Origin: Streptomyces sp.
GTDB lineage: Bacteria; Actinomycetota; Actinomycetes; Streptomycetales; Streptomycetaceae
NCBI RefSeq assembly: GCF_019510245.1
Contig: NZ_JAEKKT010000186.1
Span: forward strand, 1-37,407
Length of the DNA stretch: 37,407 nt
Reading direction: 5' to 3'
The notes beneath the pieces are model-generated. The model saw nothing but the letters and a program-made list of their open reading frames with translations, was not told the origin of the DNA and made no database searches. The position numbers and the translations under genes were made by a program. Position 1 is the first letter of the stretch, and every line of letters begins with the position of its first letter. Of this stretch, positions 1 through 8,395 are shown one piece after another.

Positions 1-99
1 CTCGAACGCACGGGCAAGACCCGAGCTACCCGCCGCCTCGTCAGCCAGCTCAACCACCTCGGCTACCAGGTCACCCTCCAACCCGTACAGGCCACATGA
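1..99 (+). pseudogene. C-terminal fragment of an unidentified, probably transposase, gene
   Basis: An open frame enters from the left edge and ends at TGA 97-99, giving 32 residues that begin LERTGKTRATRRL and end in QPVQAT. The basic amphipathic stretch and its position beside several broken transposases suggest the C-terminus of a transposase, but I cannot name the family. It may be intact upstream of the window. Confidence 0.3.
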
Positions 100-249
100 A
101 CTGCTGTGACCAGCACCGATGGGGGATTTTCGTATCAGCGGCCGGAGCGTCCCGGAGAACCGGGCAGCCACTCACTCGGAGCCATCAACAGCAGGTCACC
201 ATCAGCTACACCCAGTCCCCCGGACCACCACCATCCTCAAGGGGGCACC

Positions 250-485
250 ATGCTCACCATCACCCGCGAGGGCTACCGACGCTGCAAGCTCCGCCCCCAC
301 CAGCACGCCCTGATCGCCCTGGTCTACCTGCGCCAGCACATCACGCTCGCGCAGCTCGCGGCCCAGCTTCGTTATCCCGATCGGCACCGCCCACGCCTGC
401 ACGGCCGACTACGTCCTGTTAGACAGCACCCTTGCCAAGTGCGACCGGACCGGCGACAGCCGCGCCGACTACTCCCACTGTGAGG
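250..485 (+). pseudogene. Degraded IS5-like (DDE_Tnp_4 type) transposase fragment
   Basis: ATG 250 follows a GGGGG-rich ribosome site and encodes MLTITREGYRRCKLRPHQ, then YLRQHITLAQLAAQL, which looks like the N-terminal helix-turn-helix of Streptomyces IS5-type transposases. Near 365 the frame must shift to continue as IPIGTAHACTADYVLLDSTL followed by DRTGDSRADYSH. The last part resembles the catalytic-domain start of the same family (LVDGTLxxxDRxGDxRxDYSxKH). The middle of the protein is missing and homology stops near 482. The copy is therefore frameshifted, internally deleted and 3'-truncated. Confidence 0.5.
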
Positions 486-625
486 ATGGTGGTCGTGTCG
501 TTCTGGCCACGGCTTGACCCCTACTCTCACTGGCCGCTTGTGCCTTGTGGCCGGTGCCGGAGCGACACGCACCGGCACCGGGCCGGCGGAGCGTGTCCCG
601 ATAGACATCTCAGTGAGCTAAGGAG

Positions 626-1903
626 TCAAGTGGCAGCTGTGGTTGATGACGCGAGGGGCGTGGTGAAGGCACGTTCTTCGTCGAAGTGGATCCGGTGTTG
701 CAGGCAGTGGTGGAGTTGGCCGAGCATGCGGTTCAGGAGGTTGCGTTGGGCGGCGGCGTGCCAGTCTCCGTGTTCGCGTCGGCGGCGGTAGTGGGCGTCT
801 GCTCCGGGCGATGCCTGGAGTGAGGAGAAGGCCCAGAGGAAGCCCGCGTGCATGAGCCGGTTGTTCTTCACCATGCGCCTGCCGACGTGGTGCTTCTTGC
901 CGGAGGCGCGGGTGATGGGTGCGGAGCCGGCGTAGGCCTTGAGGCCGCGGTCGTCGGCGAAGCGGTTGCGGTCGTCGCCGATCTCTGCCAGGACGCGGGC
1001 GCCGAGCTGGGGGCCGAGGCCGGGGAAACTGAGGAGTATCTCGGCGTCCGGGTGCTCGCGGAATGCTGCCTCCGTAGCTTGGGCCAGGTCGTCGCTTGCC
1101 TGGCAGGCAGAGTCGAACTGCTTGAGCAGGGCGAGGAGTTGGTGGCTGAAGGCTTCCTCGACGGCTTGCGGTTGGTGGGCGTGGTCGGCCCGCAGGACGT
1201 CGCGCAGTCGCTCGGCCTCGGCGTCGATGCCCCGCTGTCTGCCGCCGCGCTTGAGAGCGGCCCGCAGCTGGGCGAGCGAGAGCCTAGCTGCCCTGGCGGG
1301 GGTGGGAGCGGTTGAGAGGACGGCGCGGGCGTCCGGCCGGGCCAGGCCTCCGGGCCTGCTTTGGAAGGCGGCCAGCGCGGCGGGGTAGTACTCGCGCAGG
1401 TGGGAGCGGATCTGGTTGCCAAGCTGTTGGCGGTTCCAGACGGCGTCCTGCTGGACGTGGGCCCGGACAGCGACGGCCCGGCCCTGATCGGAGTCGGCCG
1501 GCAGGGGGCGGTGCATGACCATGTCGGTCCGGAGGATGTTCGCCAGGACCAGGGCGTCGCCCGGATCAGACTTCTTGCGCGAGACGCCGTGGCGGTCGCG
1601 GTAGCGGGACGCGGCGAGCGGGTTGATCGCGAACACCTTCCGGGTGCCCGTACGCAGGGCAGCCACGAGCAGGCCTCGACTGGTCTCGATGGCGACCGGG
1701 ATGGGCTCCTCTGGACTGTCGCCGTGCTCGGCGAGCAGGTCCAGCAGCAGGCGGTAGCCGGCCGCGTCGTCACTGATCCGGCGCTTGGCCAGCAGCTCGC
1801 CGGCCTCGTCGACCAAGGCGAGGTCATGATGTGACTCGGCCCAGTCGATGCCACAGAAGATCCTCAAATCAGTCTCCCAACTCTTCTCGTTTCCGCAGGT
1901 CAC
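626..1903 (-). CDS. IS110-family transposase (DEDD recombinase)
   Basis: The protein has about 425 residues from GTG 1903; TTG 1867, just before RIFCGIDWAESHHD, is an alternative start. The open frame extends further upstream to 2017 but that part looks non-coding. The N-terminal RuvC-like DEDD domain begins at FCGIDWAE and includes AIETSRGLLVAAL and KKSDPGDALVLA, which carry the acidic residues. The C-terminal Transposase_20 domain contains LSFPGLGPQLGARVLAEIG and LKAYAGSAPITRASGKK. The family excises and inserts an IS circle guided by a bridge RNA encoded in the element's non-coding end. The frame is intact and of normal length (about 400 residues), so the copy may be active. It diverges from a second, broken IS110-type gene at 2425. 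Confidence 0.85.
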   Translation of the reverse strand: MTCGNEKSWETDLRIFCGIDWAESHHDLALVDEAGELLAKRRISDDAAGYRLLLDLLAEHGDSPEEPIPVAIETSRGLLVAALRTGTRKVFAINPLAASRYRDRHGVSRKKSDPGDALVLANILRTDMVMHRPLPADSDQGRAVAVRAHVQQDAVWNRQQLGNQIRSHLREYYPAALAAFQSRPGGLARPDARAVLSTAPTPARAARLSLAQLRAALKRGGRQRGIDAEAERLRDVLRADHAHQPQAVEEAFSHQLLALLKQFDSACQASDDLAQATEAAFREHPDAEILLSFPGLGPQLGARVLAEIGDDRNRFADDRGLKAYAGSAPITRASGKKHHVGRRMVKNNRLMHAGFLWAFSSLQASPGADAHYRRRREHGDWHAAAQRNLLNRMLGQLHHCLQHRIHFDEERAFTTPLASSTTAAT

Positions 1904-2424
1904 GAGCACATGCGGGTCACGCGGCGCCCTAATCCCAGGACTCTGACGGTCCGCCATCTCAGTAGCCGTTCGCGACGCCAGCGCACCCCAGGGGCCTCTG
2001 TCTGCGCCAGAGCTCACGGCTCGCGGAGATCAAGAAGAGGTCGCCCTGGAGCGGGCTCGCACCGCGACGGCAACGAACGACGATCAACGGTGGGTTTCGC
2101 GGCGGCCCGAAGACGCCGGGCGGCCTGCTCTATTGGGAGGCCTCAACGGGCCAGGGGCCTTTCAAGGATTGGCCCGGCGCCCACGCGACCACCGCGAAAC
2201 CCACCACGTGACAGCACCGCTCTTTGAGAAGGCCTCACAGGCCCGGGGGGATCCAGGTGTCTGCCACGTCCGCACCCCGGAAACCCAATCGGGGGTTCCA
2301 GGAGCGTCTTCACACAGGATTAGGGGCCTTGGCCTCGAAGGCACCGTCACAGTCCTGACCGCTCCGCCGACCGGCGCTAACTATCGGTACGTCGTCGAAC
2401 AGGAGCACCGCGACCACCCTCGGC
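1904..2424. other. Non-coding interval between two divergent IS110-type transposases, with nested inverted repeats
   Basis: No convincing gene lies in these 521 bases. A perfect 14-bp inverted repeat (GGTGGGTTTCGCGG at 2089-2102 and its complement at 2192-2205) brackets 89 bases that contain further pairing, for example GGGCCA with TGGCCC. IS110 elements carry a bridge-RNA gene in the non-coding DNA upstream of their transposase, so this is the place to expect one, probably on the minus strand for the intact transposase ending at 626. The element ends were not delimited. Confidence 0.4.
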
Positions 2425-3548
2425 ATGCCTGCTGCCTTTCCTGCTGTCCACGCTGTCGAGGCCGCGGCCGAGCCGCGCGTGGTGGTGCTCGGCGTCGACA
2501 CCCACAAGGACGTCCACGTCGCTGCTGTCCTTGACCACCTGGGCAGGCTGCTGAGCAGCGGGAGTTCCCGGCCACCGCGGCCGGCTACCGCCACCTCCTC
2601 GACTGGGCACGCCAGTGCGGGACGGATCTGCGGGCTGGGGTGGAGAGCACCGGCTCCTAGGGTGCGGGCCTGCCCCGCTACCTCGCGACCCAGCAGGTTC
2701 CCGTCGTGGAGGTTAACCAACCCGACCGATCCACCCGGCGCCGCCGCGGCAAAACCGACGCCGTCGACGCCGAGGAGGCCGCCCGGGCCGTGCTGTCCGG
2801 CATCGCACGGGCGCTACCGAAGAACGGCGACGGGCACGTGGAAGCGCCGCGTATGCTCCGGCTGGCGAAGAACCCCGCGGGCAAAGCCCGCACCCAAGCG
2901 CTCAACCAGCTCAAGGCCGTACTGGTCAACGCTCCCTGTACCCTTCGCGAGGAGCTGGAACCGCTCTCGACTTCGGTACTGGTCCGCCGATGCGCAGACC
3001 TGGCCGACACCCGCGAGGGCAACCCGGCAGCCGACACAGCGATCTTCACGCTGCGGCTGCTGGCACAGCGCGTCGTGCAGCTTCGGCAAGAAGCCACCGA
3101 GCTCGGACGGCGGATGACCATAGCGGTCCGGGCTACTGCACCCAGCCTCCTGGAGCAGCTCGGGATCGGACCGGACAGCGCGGCGGCTCTACTGATCACC
3201 GCAGGGGACAACCCGGAACGGCTGGCCAGCGAGGCATCCTTCGCCGCCCTGTGCGGTGTCAGTCCTGTCGAGAAGTCCTCACGGAAGACCCAACGCCGTC
3301 GGCTCAACCGCGGCGGAGACAGGCAAGCCAACGCCGCTCTGCACCGCATCGTGGTCACCCGCATGCGACAAGACGAGCGCACCCGCCTCTACTTGGAGCG
3401 ACGCACCGCCGAAGGAAAGGGAAAACGCGAGGTCATGCACTGCCTGAAACGCTACGCAGCCCGCGAGGCGTACTCCCTGATCCGCGCCGACATGATCACC
3501 CGACACCAGCAGCCTGATACTTCAGCGACCTTGATAACCACAGCTTGA
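2425..3548 (+). pseudogene. Second IS110-family transposase, broken by a frameshift and an amber codon
   Basis: The N-terminal frame reads MPAAFPAVHAVEAA, then VVLGVDTHKDVHVAAVLD (RuvC-like start) and GRLL. Around 2555-2560 the reading must shift by one to continue REFPATAAGYRHLLDWARQ and GTDLRAGVESTGS. A TAG at 2658-2660 then interrupts what is normally GSYGAGL, consistent with a TAC-to-TAG change. The remainder is open to 3548: VEVNQPDRSTRRRRGKTDAV, then QLGIGPDSAAALLITAGDN, SFAALCGVSPVEKSS and NRGGDRQANAALHRIV, all typical of the IS110 C-terminal domain. The two lesions make it inactive. The downstream part from ATG 2706 could still give a 280-residue fragment. Confidence 0.8.
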
Positions 3549-3555
3549 CGAACGT

Positions 3556-3837
3556 AGGGGCATCAACTTGAACACCCACCTGACTGCCGGAATGCGCCGC
3601 TACATCGCCGACCGCGACTGGCTCACCGTCTTCCAGCTGCCGCCCTACTCACCAGACCTCGACCCGGTCGAAGGCATTTGGTCCGTCCTGCGGCGCACCA
3701 CCACAGCCAACCGTGCCTTCTCCGATCCGAACGACCTGATCACCGCCGTCCGACGCGGCCTGCGCCAGCTTCAGTACCGCCCCGACATCCTCGACGGCTG
3801 CCTCACCGGCACCGGCCTTCGGCGCCAACCAGCATGA
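3556..3837 (+). pseudogene. C-terminal fragment of an IS630-family transposase
   Basis: The frame gives NTHLTAGMRRYIADRDWL and QLPPYSPDLDPVEGIW, then SVLRRTTTANRAF. The PYSPDLxPxE motif, carrying the catalytic Glu of the DDE triad, is diagnostic of IS630/Tc1-type C-termini. The catalytic Asp region and the N-terminal helix-turn-helix domains are absent: the frame starts just after what is normally WDNLNTH, immediately beyond the preceding IS110 remnant, so that insertion or a deletion removed the 5' part. It has no plausible function. Confidence 0.75.
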
Positions 3838-4071
3838 AGCGACGATCCTGAGCCTCCGGGCCTACCACGGCCAGCTACATGAGGATTGCGAGGTTGGCCG
3901 CGACGGCGCCCGTGCTGCGGAAGCGATCCTCGCCGCGATCCAAGAGCTCATGGACGGCCAGGGGCGTCCGGCAGCGTTGGTCGGACGCAGACGACCTGCA
4001 GAAGCTCCTCCCGGACACCATCGTCGTCAAGCAGGTGTGACCCGGCACCCTGGTCTCAGTTCTGGGCTCTC
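3838..4071. other. Unassigned remnant DNA between the IS cluster and matB-like gene
   Basis: No intact gene is recognised. On the plus strand one frame reads EDCEVGRDGARAAEAILAAI up to about 3960, and a shifted frame continues RWSDADDLQKLLPDTIVVK to a TGA at 4038-4040. The minus strand is also open (AVHELLDRGEDRFRSTGAVA), which looks somewhat like an IS5-type N-terminus. I cannot decide between decayed plus-strand and minus-strand genes. Confidence 0.3.
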
Positions 4072-6306
4072 CTACGACGCCCGCTGCTCGCCCGGCGACT
4101 GGGCCGCCGCCGGGACCGGGGACGAGGGCGGGACCGGGGCCTGGAGGCTGCCGTAGCGTTCCATGCGCTGCCAGCGGAGGCGGGAGCCCGACACCGCGGT
4201 GAAGACGGACTGGATGACCACGAGGTACATCAGCTGGCGGTAGACGAACTGCTGCAGCGGCAGGCTCCACAGCGGGCCCGGGCGTTCGCCGTCCAGGCGG
4301 AACGCGTACAGGGCCATCAGGAGTTGCAGCAGCAGGAAGGCGAGCCACAGGGCGGTGATCCGGAGCGGGTCGAGGAAGAACAGGCCGTAGACGGCGAAGA
4401 CGTCGACGACGGGGGCGAGCAGCGGCAGCAGGACCTGGAAGAGGAGGAGGTAGCCCAGGCCCCGGCGGCCGAGCTTGCCGGCGGCGCCGCCCTGGACCAG
4501 GGCGCCGCGGTGCTTCCACATCGCCTGGAGGGTGCCGTAGCACCAGCGGTACCGCTGCCGCCACAGGGCGCCCAGGGAGGCGGGCGCCTCGGTCCAGGCC
4601 ACCGCCCGCTCCTCGTACACCACCCGCCAGCCGACCCGGCACAGTGCCATCGTGAGGTCGGTGTCCTCGGCGAGGGTGGCGTCGCTGACGCCGCCGAGGG
4701 CGAGCAGCGCGCGGCGGCGGAAGGCGCCGACCGCGCCGGGCACGGTCGGCATGCACTCGGCGAGGTCGAACAGGCGGCGGTCGAGGTTGAAGCCGACCAC
4801 GTACTCGATGTGCTGCCAACGGCCCAGCAGGCCACCGCGGTTGACGACCTTGGCGTTGCCCGAGACGGCGCCCGTGCGCGGGTCGGCGAAGGGCTGGACG
4901 ATCGTGCGGACGGTGTCGGGCTCGAAGACCGTGTCGCCGTCGACCATGACCACCAGGTCGCAGGTGGCCGCGGCGAGCCCGGTGTTGAGGGCGGCGGGCT
5001 TGCCCGCGTTCTCCTGCCGTATCACCCGCACCCCCGGCAGCCCGAGGGACTCCACGAGGTCGGCGGTGCCGTCGGTGGAGCCGTCGTCCACCACGATGAT
5101 CTCGACCGGGTGGTCCGAGGCGAGCAGGGAGCGTACGGCCGCCTCGATGCCGGCGCTCTCGTTGTACGCGGGAACGATGACGCTGACCCGTTCGGTGACC
5201 GGCGCTCCCCAGGGCTCGGCCCGGTGCCCCTTGCGCAGTCGCCGGTGGCGGCGGGCCGCGAACAGCACGACCGCCGCGCGCAGGGCACTGACCGCACCGG
5301 CCGCGAACATGAGTACGCCCAACAGTCGTACGACCCAGTCACCGGCCCGCAGCAGGCCAATGAGGGCCATTCCCTGGAGGTGGTCGCCCAGTCCGGCGCG
5401 CTGGACCGGGCCGGCCATGCCGACCGCGGCGCCGACGGTCGCGAACCGGAAGCCCCGCGCCTTGAGCCGGGGGATCAGGGTGTTCAGTGCGGCGACGGTC
5501 TGCGCGCGGTCGCCGCCGCCGTCGTGCATCAGCAGGATCTGCCCGGCCGTGCCGTGCGGTGTCGCGTTCGCGACGATGCGGCCCGTACCGGGGCGCTGCC
5601 AGTCCTGGGCGTCCTGGGTGGTGAGCACCGTGACGTACCCGGCCGCGCCCGCCTGCTCGAGGACCGACCAGTCCGCGTCGTTCAGCGCGTCGTTCTCCGA
5701 GGAGTACGGCGGCCTCAGCAGCGCGGTGGTGACCCCGGCCGCGCCGGCCACGGCGAGCTGGGTCTCGCGCAGCTCAAGCGAACGCTGCCACGGGGCGAGC
5801 CGGGACAGGTCGGGGTGGGTGAAGGTGTGGATGCCGATCTGGTGGCCGTCGGCGACGATCCGGCGCACCAGGTCCGGATGGTCCACGACCTCGGTGCCGA
5901 CGACGAAGAAGGTCGCCCGCACGTGGTTGCGGCGCAGCACGTCGAGGATGCGCGGCGTCCAGACGGGGTCGGGGCCGTCGTCGAAGGTGAGGGCGATGGT
6001 GCGGGCCTTCGGGTGGGCGGTGTGCGGGGCGCCGGCGGCGTCCGCGATCACCGGGCCGCCGTGGGCCACCCGGCCGGGCACCGTGTCGGCCCGGCCCCTG
6101 GGGCCCGTCACGTCGTCCGAGGTGATCCCGAACATGTGGTGGGTGTACCCCTGCAGCAGCAGGGCGGCCGACAGGGTCACCACGAGCACGGACAGCAGCA
6201 GCCAGTGGGTGCGGGGGGTGATCCGGCGGGTTCGGGTACGGCCGCTCGGGCGGCGCGGAGCGGTACGGCTTCGGCGATCGGTCACGTCAGGAGGGCCTTG
6301 GATCAC
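4072..6306 (-). CDS. matB: Bifunctional polysaccharide deacetylase / family-2 glycosyltransferase (MatB-like)
   Basis: The protein has 744 residues. A basic N-terminus and one membrane helix (about 34-52) precede a NodB deacetylase domain (about 100-295) with TIALTFDDGPD (Asp109-Asp110), the metal-binding HTFTH (His160, His164) and RPPYS. A helix around 325-350 leads into a processive GT2 domain with VSVIVPAYNES, VVDDGSTD, MVDGDT, AEDTDLT and QRYRW, the (Q/R)xxRW signature of chitin/PNAG-type synthases. Several C-terminal helices follow. This architecture matches MatB of Streptomyces, linked to a PNAG-like surface polymer that sticks hyphae into pellets. GTG 6306 overlaps the matA-like stop by 4 bp (GTGA), implying coupling; an internal GTG eight codons in is also possible. 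Confidence 0.8.
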   Translation of the reverse strand: MIQGPPDVTDRRSRTAPRRPSGRTRTRRITPRTHWLLLSVLVVTLSAALLLQGYTHHMFGITSDDVTGPRGRADTVPGRVAHGGPVIADAAGAPHTAHPKARTIALTFDDGPDPVWTPRILDVLRRNHVRATFFVVGTEVVDHPDLVRRIVADGHQIGIHTFTHPDLSRLAPWQRSLELRETQLAVAGAAGVTTALLRPPYSSENDALNDADWSVLEQAGAAGYVTVLTTQDAQDWQRPGTGRIVANATPHGTAGQILLMHDGGGDRAQTVAALNTLIPRLKARGFRFATVGAAVGMAGPVQRAGLGDHLQGMALIGLLRAGDWVVRLLGVLMFAAGAVSALRAAVVLFAARRHRRLRKGHRAEPWGAPVTERVSVIVPAYNESAGIEAAVRSLLASDHPVEIIVVDDGSTDGTADLVESLGLPGVRVIRQENAGKPAALNTGLAAATCDLVVMVDGDTVFEPDTVRTIVQPFADPRTGAVSGNAKVVNRGGLLGRWQHIEYVVGFNLDRRLFDLAECMPTVPGAVGAFRRRALLALGGVSDATLAEDTDLTMALCRVGWRVVYEERAVAWTEAPASLGALWRQRYRWCYGTLQAMWKHRGALVQGGAAGKLGRRGLGYLLLFQVLLPLLAPVVDVFAVYGLFFLDPLRITALWLAFLLLQLLMALYAFRLDGERPGPLWSLPLQQFVYRQLMYLVVIQSVFTAVSGSRLRWQRMERYGSLQAPVPPSSPVPAAAQSPGEQRAS

Positions 6307-6953
6307 TTCACGGGCTTGTGGGACGAGGCGATGGTGCGTCCCTTGGCGGAGTGCGCGGGGGTGAGGGCGGCAGGGGTGGTGGAGGTGGCGGGTGAGCTCG
6401 TGGGTGTGCCGGTGGGCGTGCTCGTCGTGGTGGTTGCGCCGGGCTCCGCGGAGGCGGTGGCGTCCGGGGCGGCGGTTCCGGTCGGCGCCGCGGTGGCCCC
6501 GGGCGCGATCACGGCGGTGGTCGAGCCCGTCCGCCGCGCACCGGGACGGGAGCCGGCGTACGCCTCACCGGAGCTCGCGCTGCCCGCTGCCCGGCCGGAA
6601 CCGGACGGGGTGTCGGGGGCGGTCGCGTGCGGCCGGGCCGGGTGCGGGGTCTCCGGCACCGGGACGAACGGGGCGCTGATGGTGGGGCCGCCCAGGACCG
6701 TGCTGACGAGCAGGGCGACGTAGCAGGCGGCCGGGATCACCAGCAGCAGCGCGGCGCGGCGCACACGGCGCTGGCGGCGGCCCGAGGCGTCCACGAAGAC
6801 GGGGCGCACCGGATCGTTCTCCGGCACGTCCTGGTCCGGGGGCGGCACGGTGATGACGTCACCGTGGGCAGAGTCCCCGTGGGCGTCCCCGTACCCGGCA
6901 CCGCCGTACGACTCCTCGCCGCACGCCCTGCCGCTTTCGTCCGTCACCTGCAC
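6303..6953 (-). CDS. matA: MatA-like single-pass membrane protein
   Basis: The protein has 216 residues. An acidic cytoplasmic N-terminus and a basic RRQRRVRRA stretch are followed by one membrane helix (LLLVIPAACYVALLVSTVL, about 69-87). The rest is a long Ala/Thr/Ser/Pro-rich tail of low complexity that should lie outside the membrane. There are no catalytic motifs. Its 4-bp overlap with the downstream deacetylase/glycosyltransferase, and the same arrangement in the Streptomyces mat locus, are the basis for the name; the sequence itself says little. The start may be the second GTG (VTDESGRA). It probably helps assemble or export the polymer. Confidence 0.55.
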   Translation of the reverse strand: MQVTDESGRACGEESYGGAGYGDAHGDSAHGDVITVPPPDQDVPENDPVRPVFVDASGRRQRRVRRAALLLVIPAACYVALLVSTVLGGPTISAPFVPVPETPHPARPHATAPDTPSGSGRAAGSASSGEAYAGSRPGARRTGSTTAVIAPGATAAPTGTAAPDATASAEPGATTTTSTPTGTPTSSPATSTTPAALTPAHSAKGRTIASSHKPVK

Positions 6954-7069
6954 GCGTCCCGCCCCTGTCCTGGCCGACGACCGACATGGCCGTCCGCAGG
7001 GACAGAGCGCGAGTGGCCGAAACTGTTACACCTCCCCCCTCGGACAGCCACCGGTTCCCCGTCCGCCCT

Positions 7070-7549
7070 TCACGCCTCGGCCGGCCACTTCACCACCGCG
7101 TCCCCGTGTTCGGCCGTGTGGGCGTAGAACGCCGTCAGTTCCCGGTGCGCCTCGGCGAACACCCGCCGCGCCTCGGGTTCCGCGCTCTCGCCTCCGAAGC
7201 GGGGCAGCAGGGTGTCGCGAGCGGTGTCCCAGAGCTCGTCGAAGTCGGCGGTGGTCAGGAAACCGGCCACCCCGCGGGTCCGGGCAGCCGTCAGCACCAG
7301 CAGCGGGGGACCGTGCCGGCCGGCGCGGAACACGGGGCGCCCGCCGAGCACCACGTCAGGGCCGTGCGGGGAGGCGCCGGCGTAGACGCACTCCTGGTCC
7401 GGGCGGCACTTGTCCAGCGCGTCCTCGCAGAGCCGCCCCGCCTGGGACAGGACGGTCCCGGCGGTGCTGGTGAAGAGCCGTTCGAGCCAGGCCGGACTGT
7501 TGCGCAGGGCCGGGGCCGGAACCGCCCGCAGGCGGAGGTACTCACTCAT
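7070..7549 (-). CDS. DUF1877-type protein of unknown function
   Basis: A 159-residue soluble protein from ATG 7549, with AGGAG about 8 bases upstream. It begins MSEYLRLRAVPAPALRNSP and contains LTTADFDELWDTARDTLLPR and AHRELTAFYAHTAEHGDAVV, the pattern of the YfbM/DUF1877 family in Streptomyces. There is no signal peptide or membrane helix. It lies upstream of the matA-like gene in the same direction but is separated by about 116 bases, so co-transcription is possible but not required. Function is unknown for the family. Confidence 0.6.
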   Translation of the reverse strand: MSEYLRLRAVPAPALRNSPAWLERLFTSTAGTVLSQAGRLCEDALDKCRPDQECVYAGASPHGPDVVLGGRPVFRAGRHGPPLLVLTAARTRGVAGFLTTADFDELWDTARDTLLPRFGGESAEPEARRVFAEAHRELTAFYAHTAEHGDAVVKWPAEA

Positions 7550-7668
7550 GCAAGGAGGAGCGCACGGGGGAGCGGAAGCATCACCGGCAGGGCCCCGCCG
7601 GTTGACGCTCCGACCGCATCATCCGGCGAGACTCCTGTGAGGCTCCTGAGACGTTGTGACACTTCTGT

Positions 7669-7680
7669 GCGTGCGCACGC
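7669..7680. promoter_or_regulatory. 12-bp palindrome upstream of the sigma-factor gene
   Basis: GCGTGCGCACGC is a perfect palindrome about 83 bases before the probable sigma start. It could be an operator, but a short GC palindrome is not rare in this DNA. Confidence 0.2.
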
Positions 7681-7762
7681 TGGTCACCATGGGGCCGTCG
7701 ACGCGACCGGAACGCGACGGGCGGCGTGGACTCGGCTGTGATCGGTGCGAACGAGGGCAATC

Positions 7763-8395
7763 TTGGGCCAGGTACGGCAACCCCGGCGCGTACAGGAGTA
7801 CGACGGGGATCTGGGCGCTGCTGTCGCGCGGGCCCAGGAGGGCGACGAGGCCGCCTTCGCGGCCGCCTATCGGATCGTGCAGCCGAACCTGCTCGGCTAC
7901 CTCCGCGGAATCGTCGGCGACGACGCGGAGGACGTGGCGTCCGACGCCTGGCTGGAGATAGCCCGCGACATCGGCCGCTTCAAGGGCGACGGGGCCGGTT
8001 TCCGCGGCTGGACCGCGACCATCGCCCGGCACCGGGCGCTGGACCATCTGCGTCGCCGGCGCGTGCGGCCCCAGGCGGCCGGCACCGAGCTGGACGTGCT
8101 GGACCTGGCCGGCCCGCACAGCACACCCGACCAGGCCCTGGAGTCCATCTCCACCGAGCGGGCCCTGGAACTGGTCCGCGGACTTCCGCGGGACCAGGCC
8201 GAGGCCGTGCTGCTGCGGGTCGTCGTCGGTCTGGACGGTCCCGCCGCCGCACGGGTGCTGGGCAAGCGCCCGGGAGCGGTGCGCACCGCGACCCACCGGG
8301 GCCTGAAACGCCTCGCGCGTCAGCTGGGCATCGGCGGTGACGCGGAGGAGGGTGTGACGGATGGGGCTTCCCGCGCGCTGGGGGAGTCGACATGA
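7763..8395 (+). CDS. ECF-type RNA polymerase sigma factor
   Basis: I prefer TTG 7763 because GAGGG lies about 6 bases upstream; GTG 7745 would add six residues. The product has 210 residues. Sigma-70 region 2 spans roughly LGAAVARAQEGDEAAFAAAY to GWTATIARHRALDHLRRRR, including the DAEDVASDAWLEIARDI core-binding segment. A short acidic linker leads to region 4 (LPRDQAEAVLLRVVVGLDG, then RPGAVRTATHRGLKRLA), a helix-turn-helix for -35 recognition. Region 3 is absent, as expected for ECF factors. The stop overlaps the next gene by 4 bp (ATGA), so the two are probably translated together and the neighbour may regulate it. Confidence 0.85.
   Translation: MGQVRQPRRVQEYDGDLGAAVARAQEGDEAAFAAAYRIVQPNLLGYLRGIVGDDAEDVASDAWLEIARDIGRFKGDGAGFRGWTATIARHRALDHLRRRRVRPQAAGTELDVLDLAGPHSTPDQALESISTERALELVRGLPRDQAEAVLLRVVVGLDGPAAARVLGKRPGAVRTATHRGLKRLARQLGIGGDAEEGVTDGASRALGEST

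Noticed and set aside
3886..6723. 945-codon open frame on the plus strand
   Set aside because: Antisense to the matB- and matA-like genes; composition is His/Gly/Arg/Ala noise from the high-GC complementary strand, with no domain.
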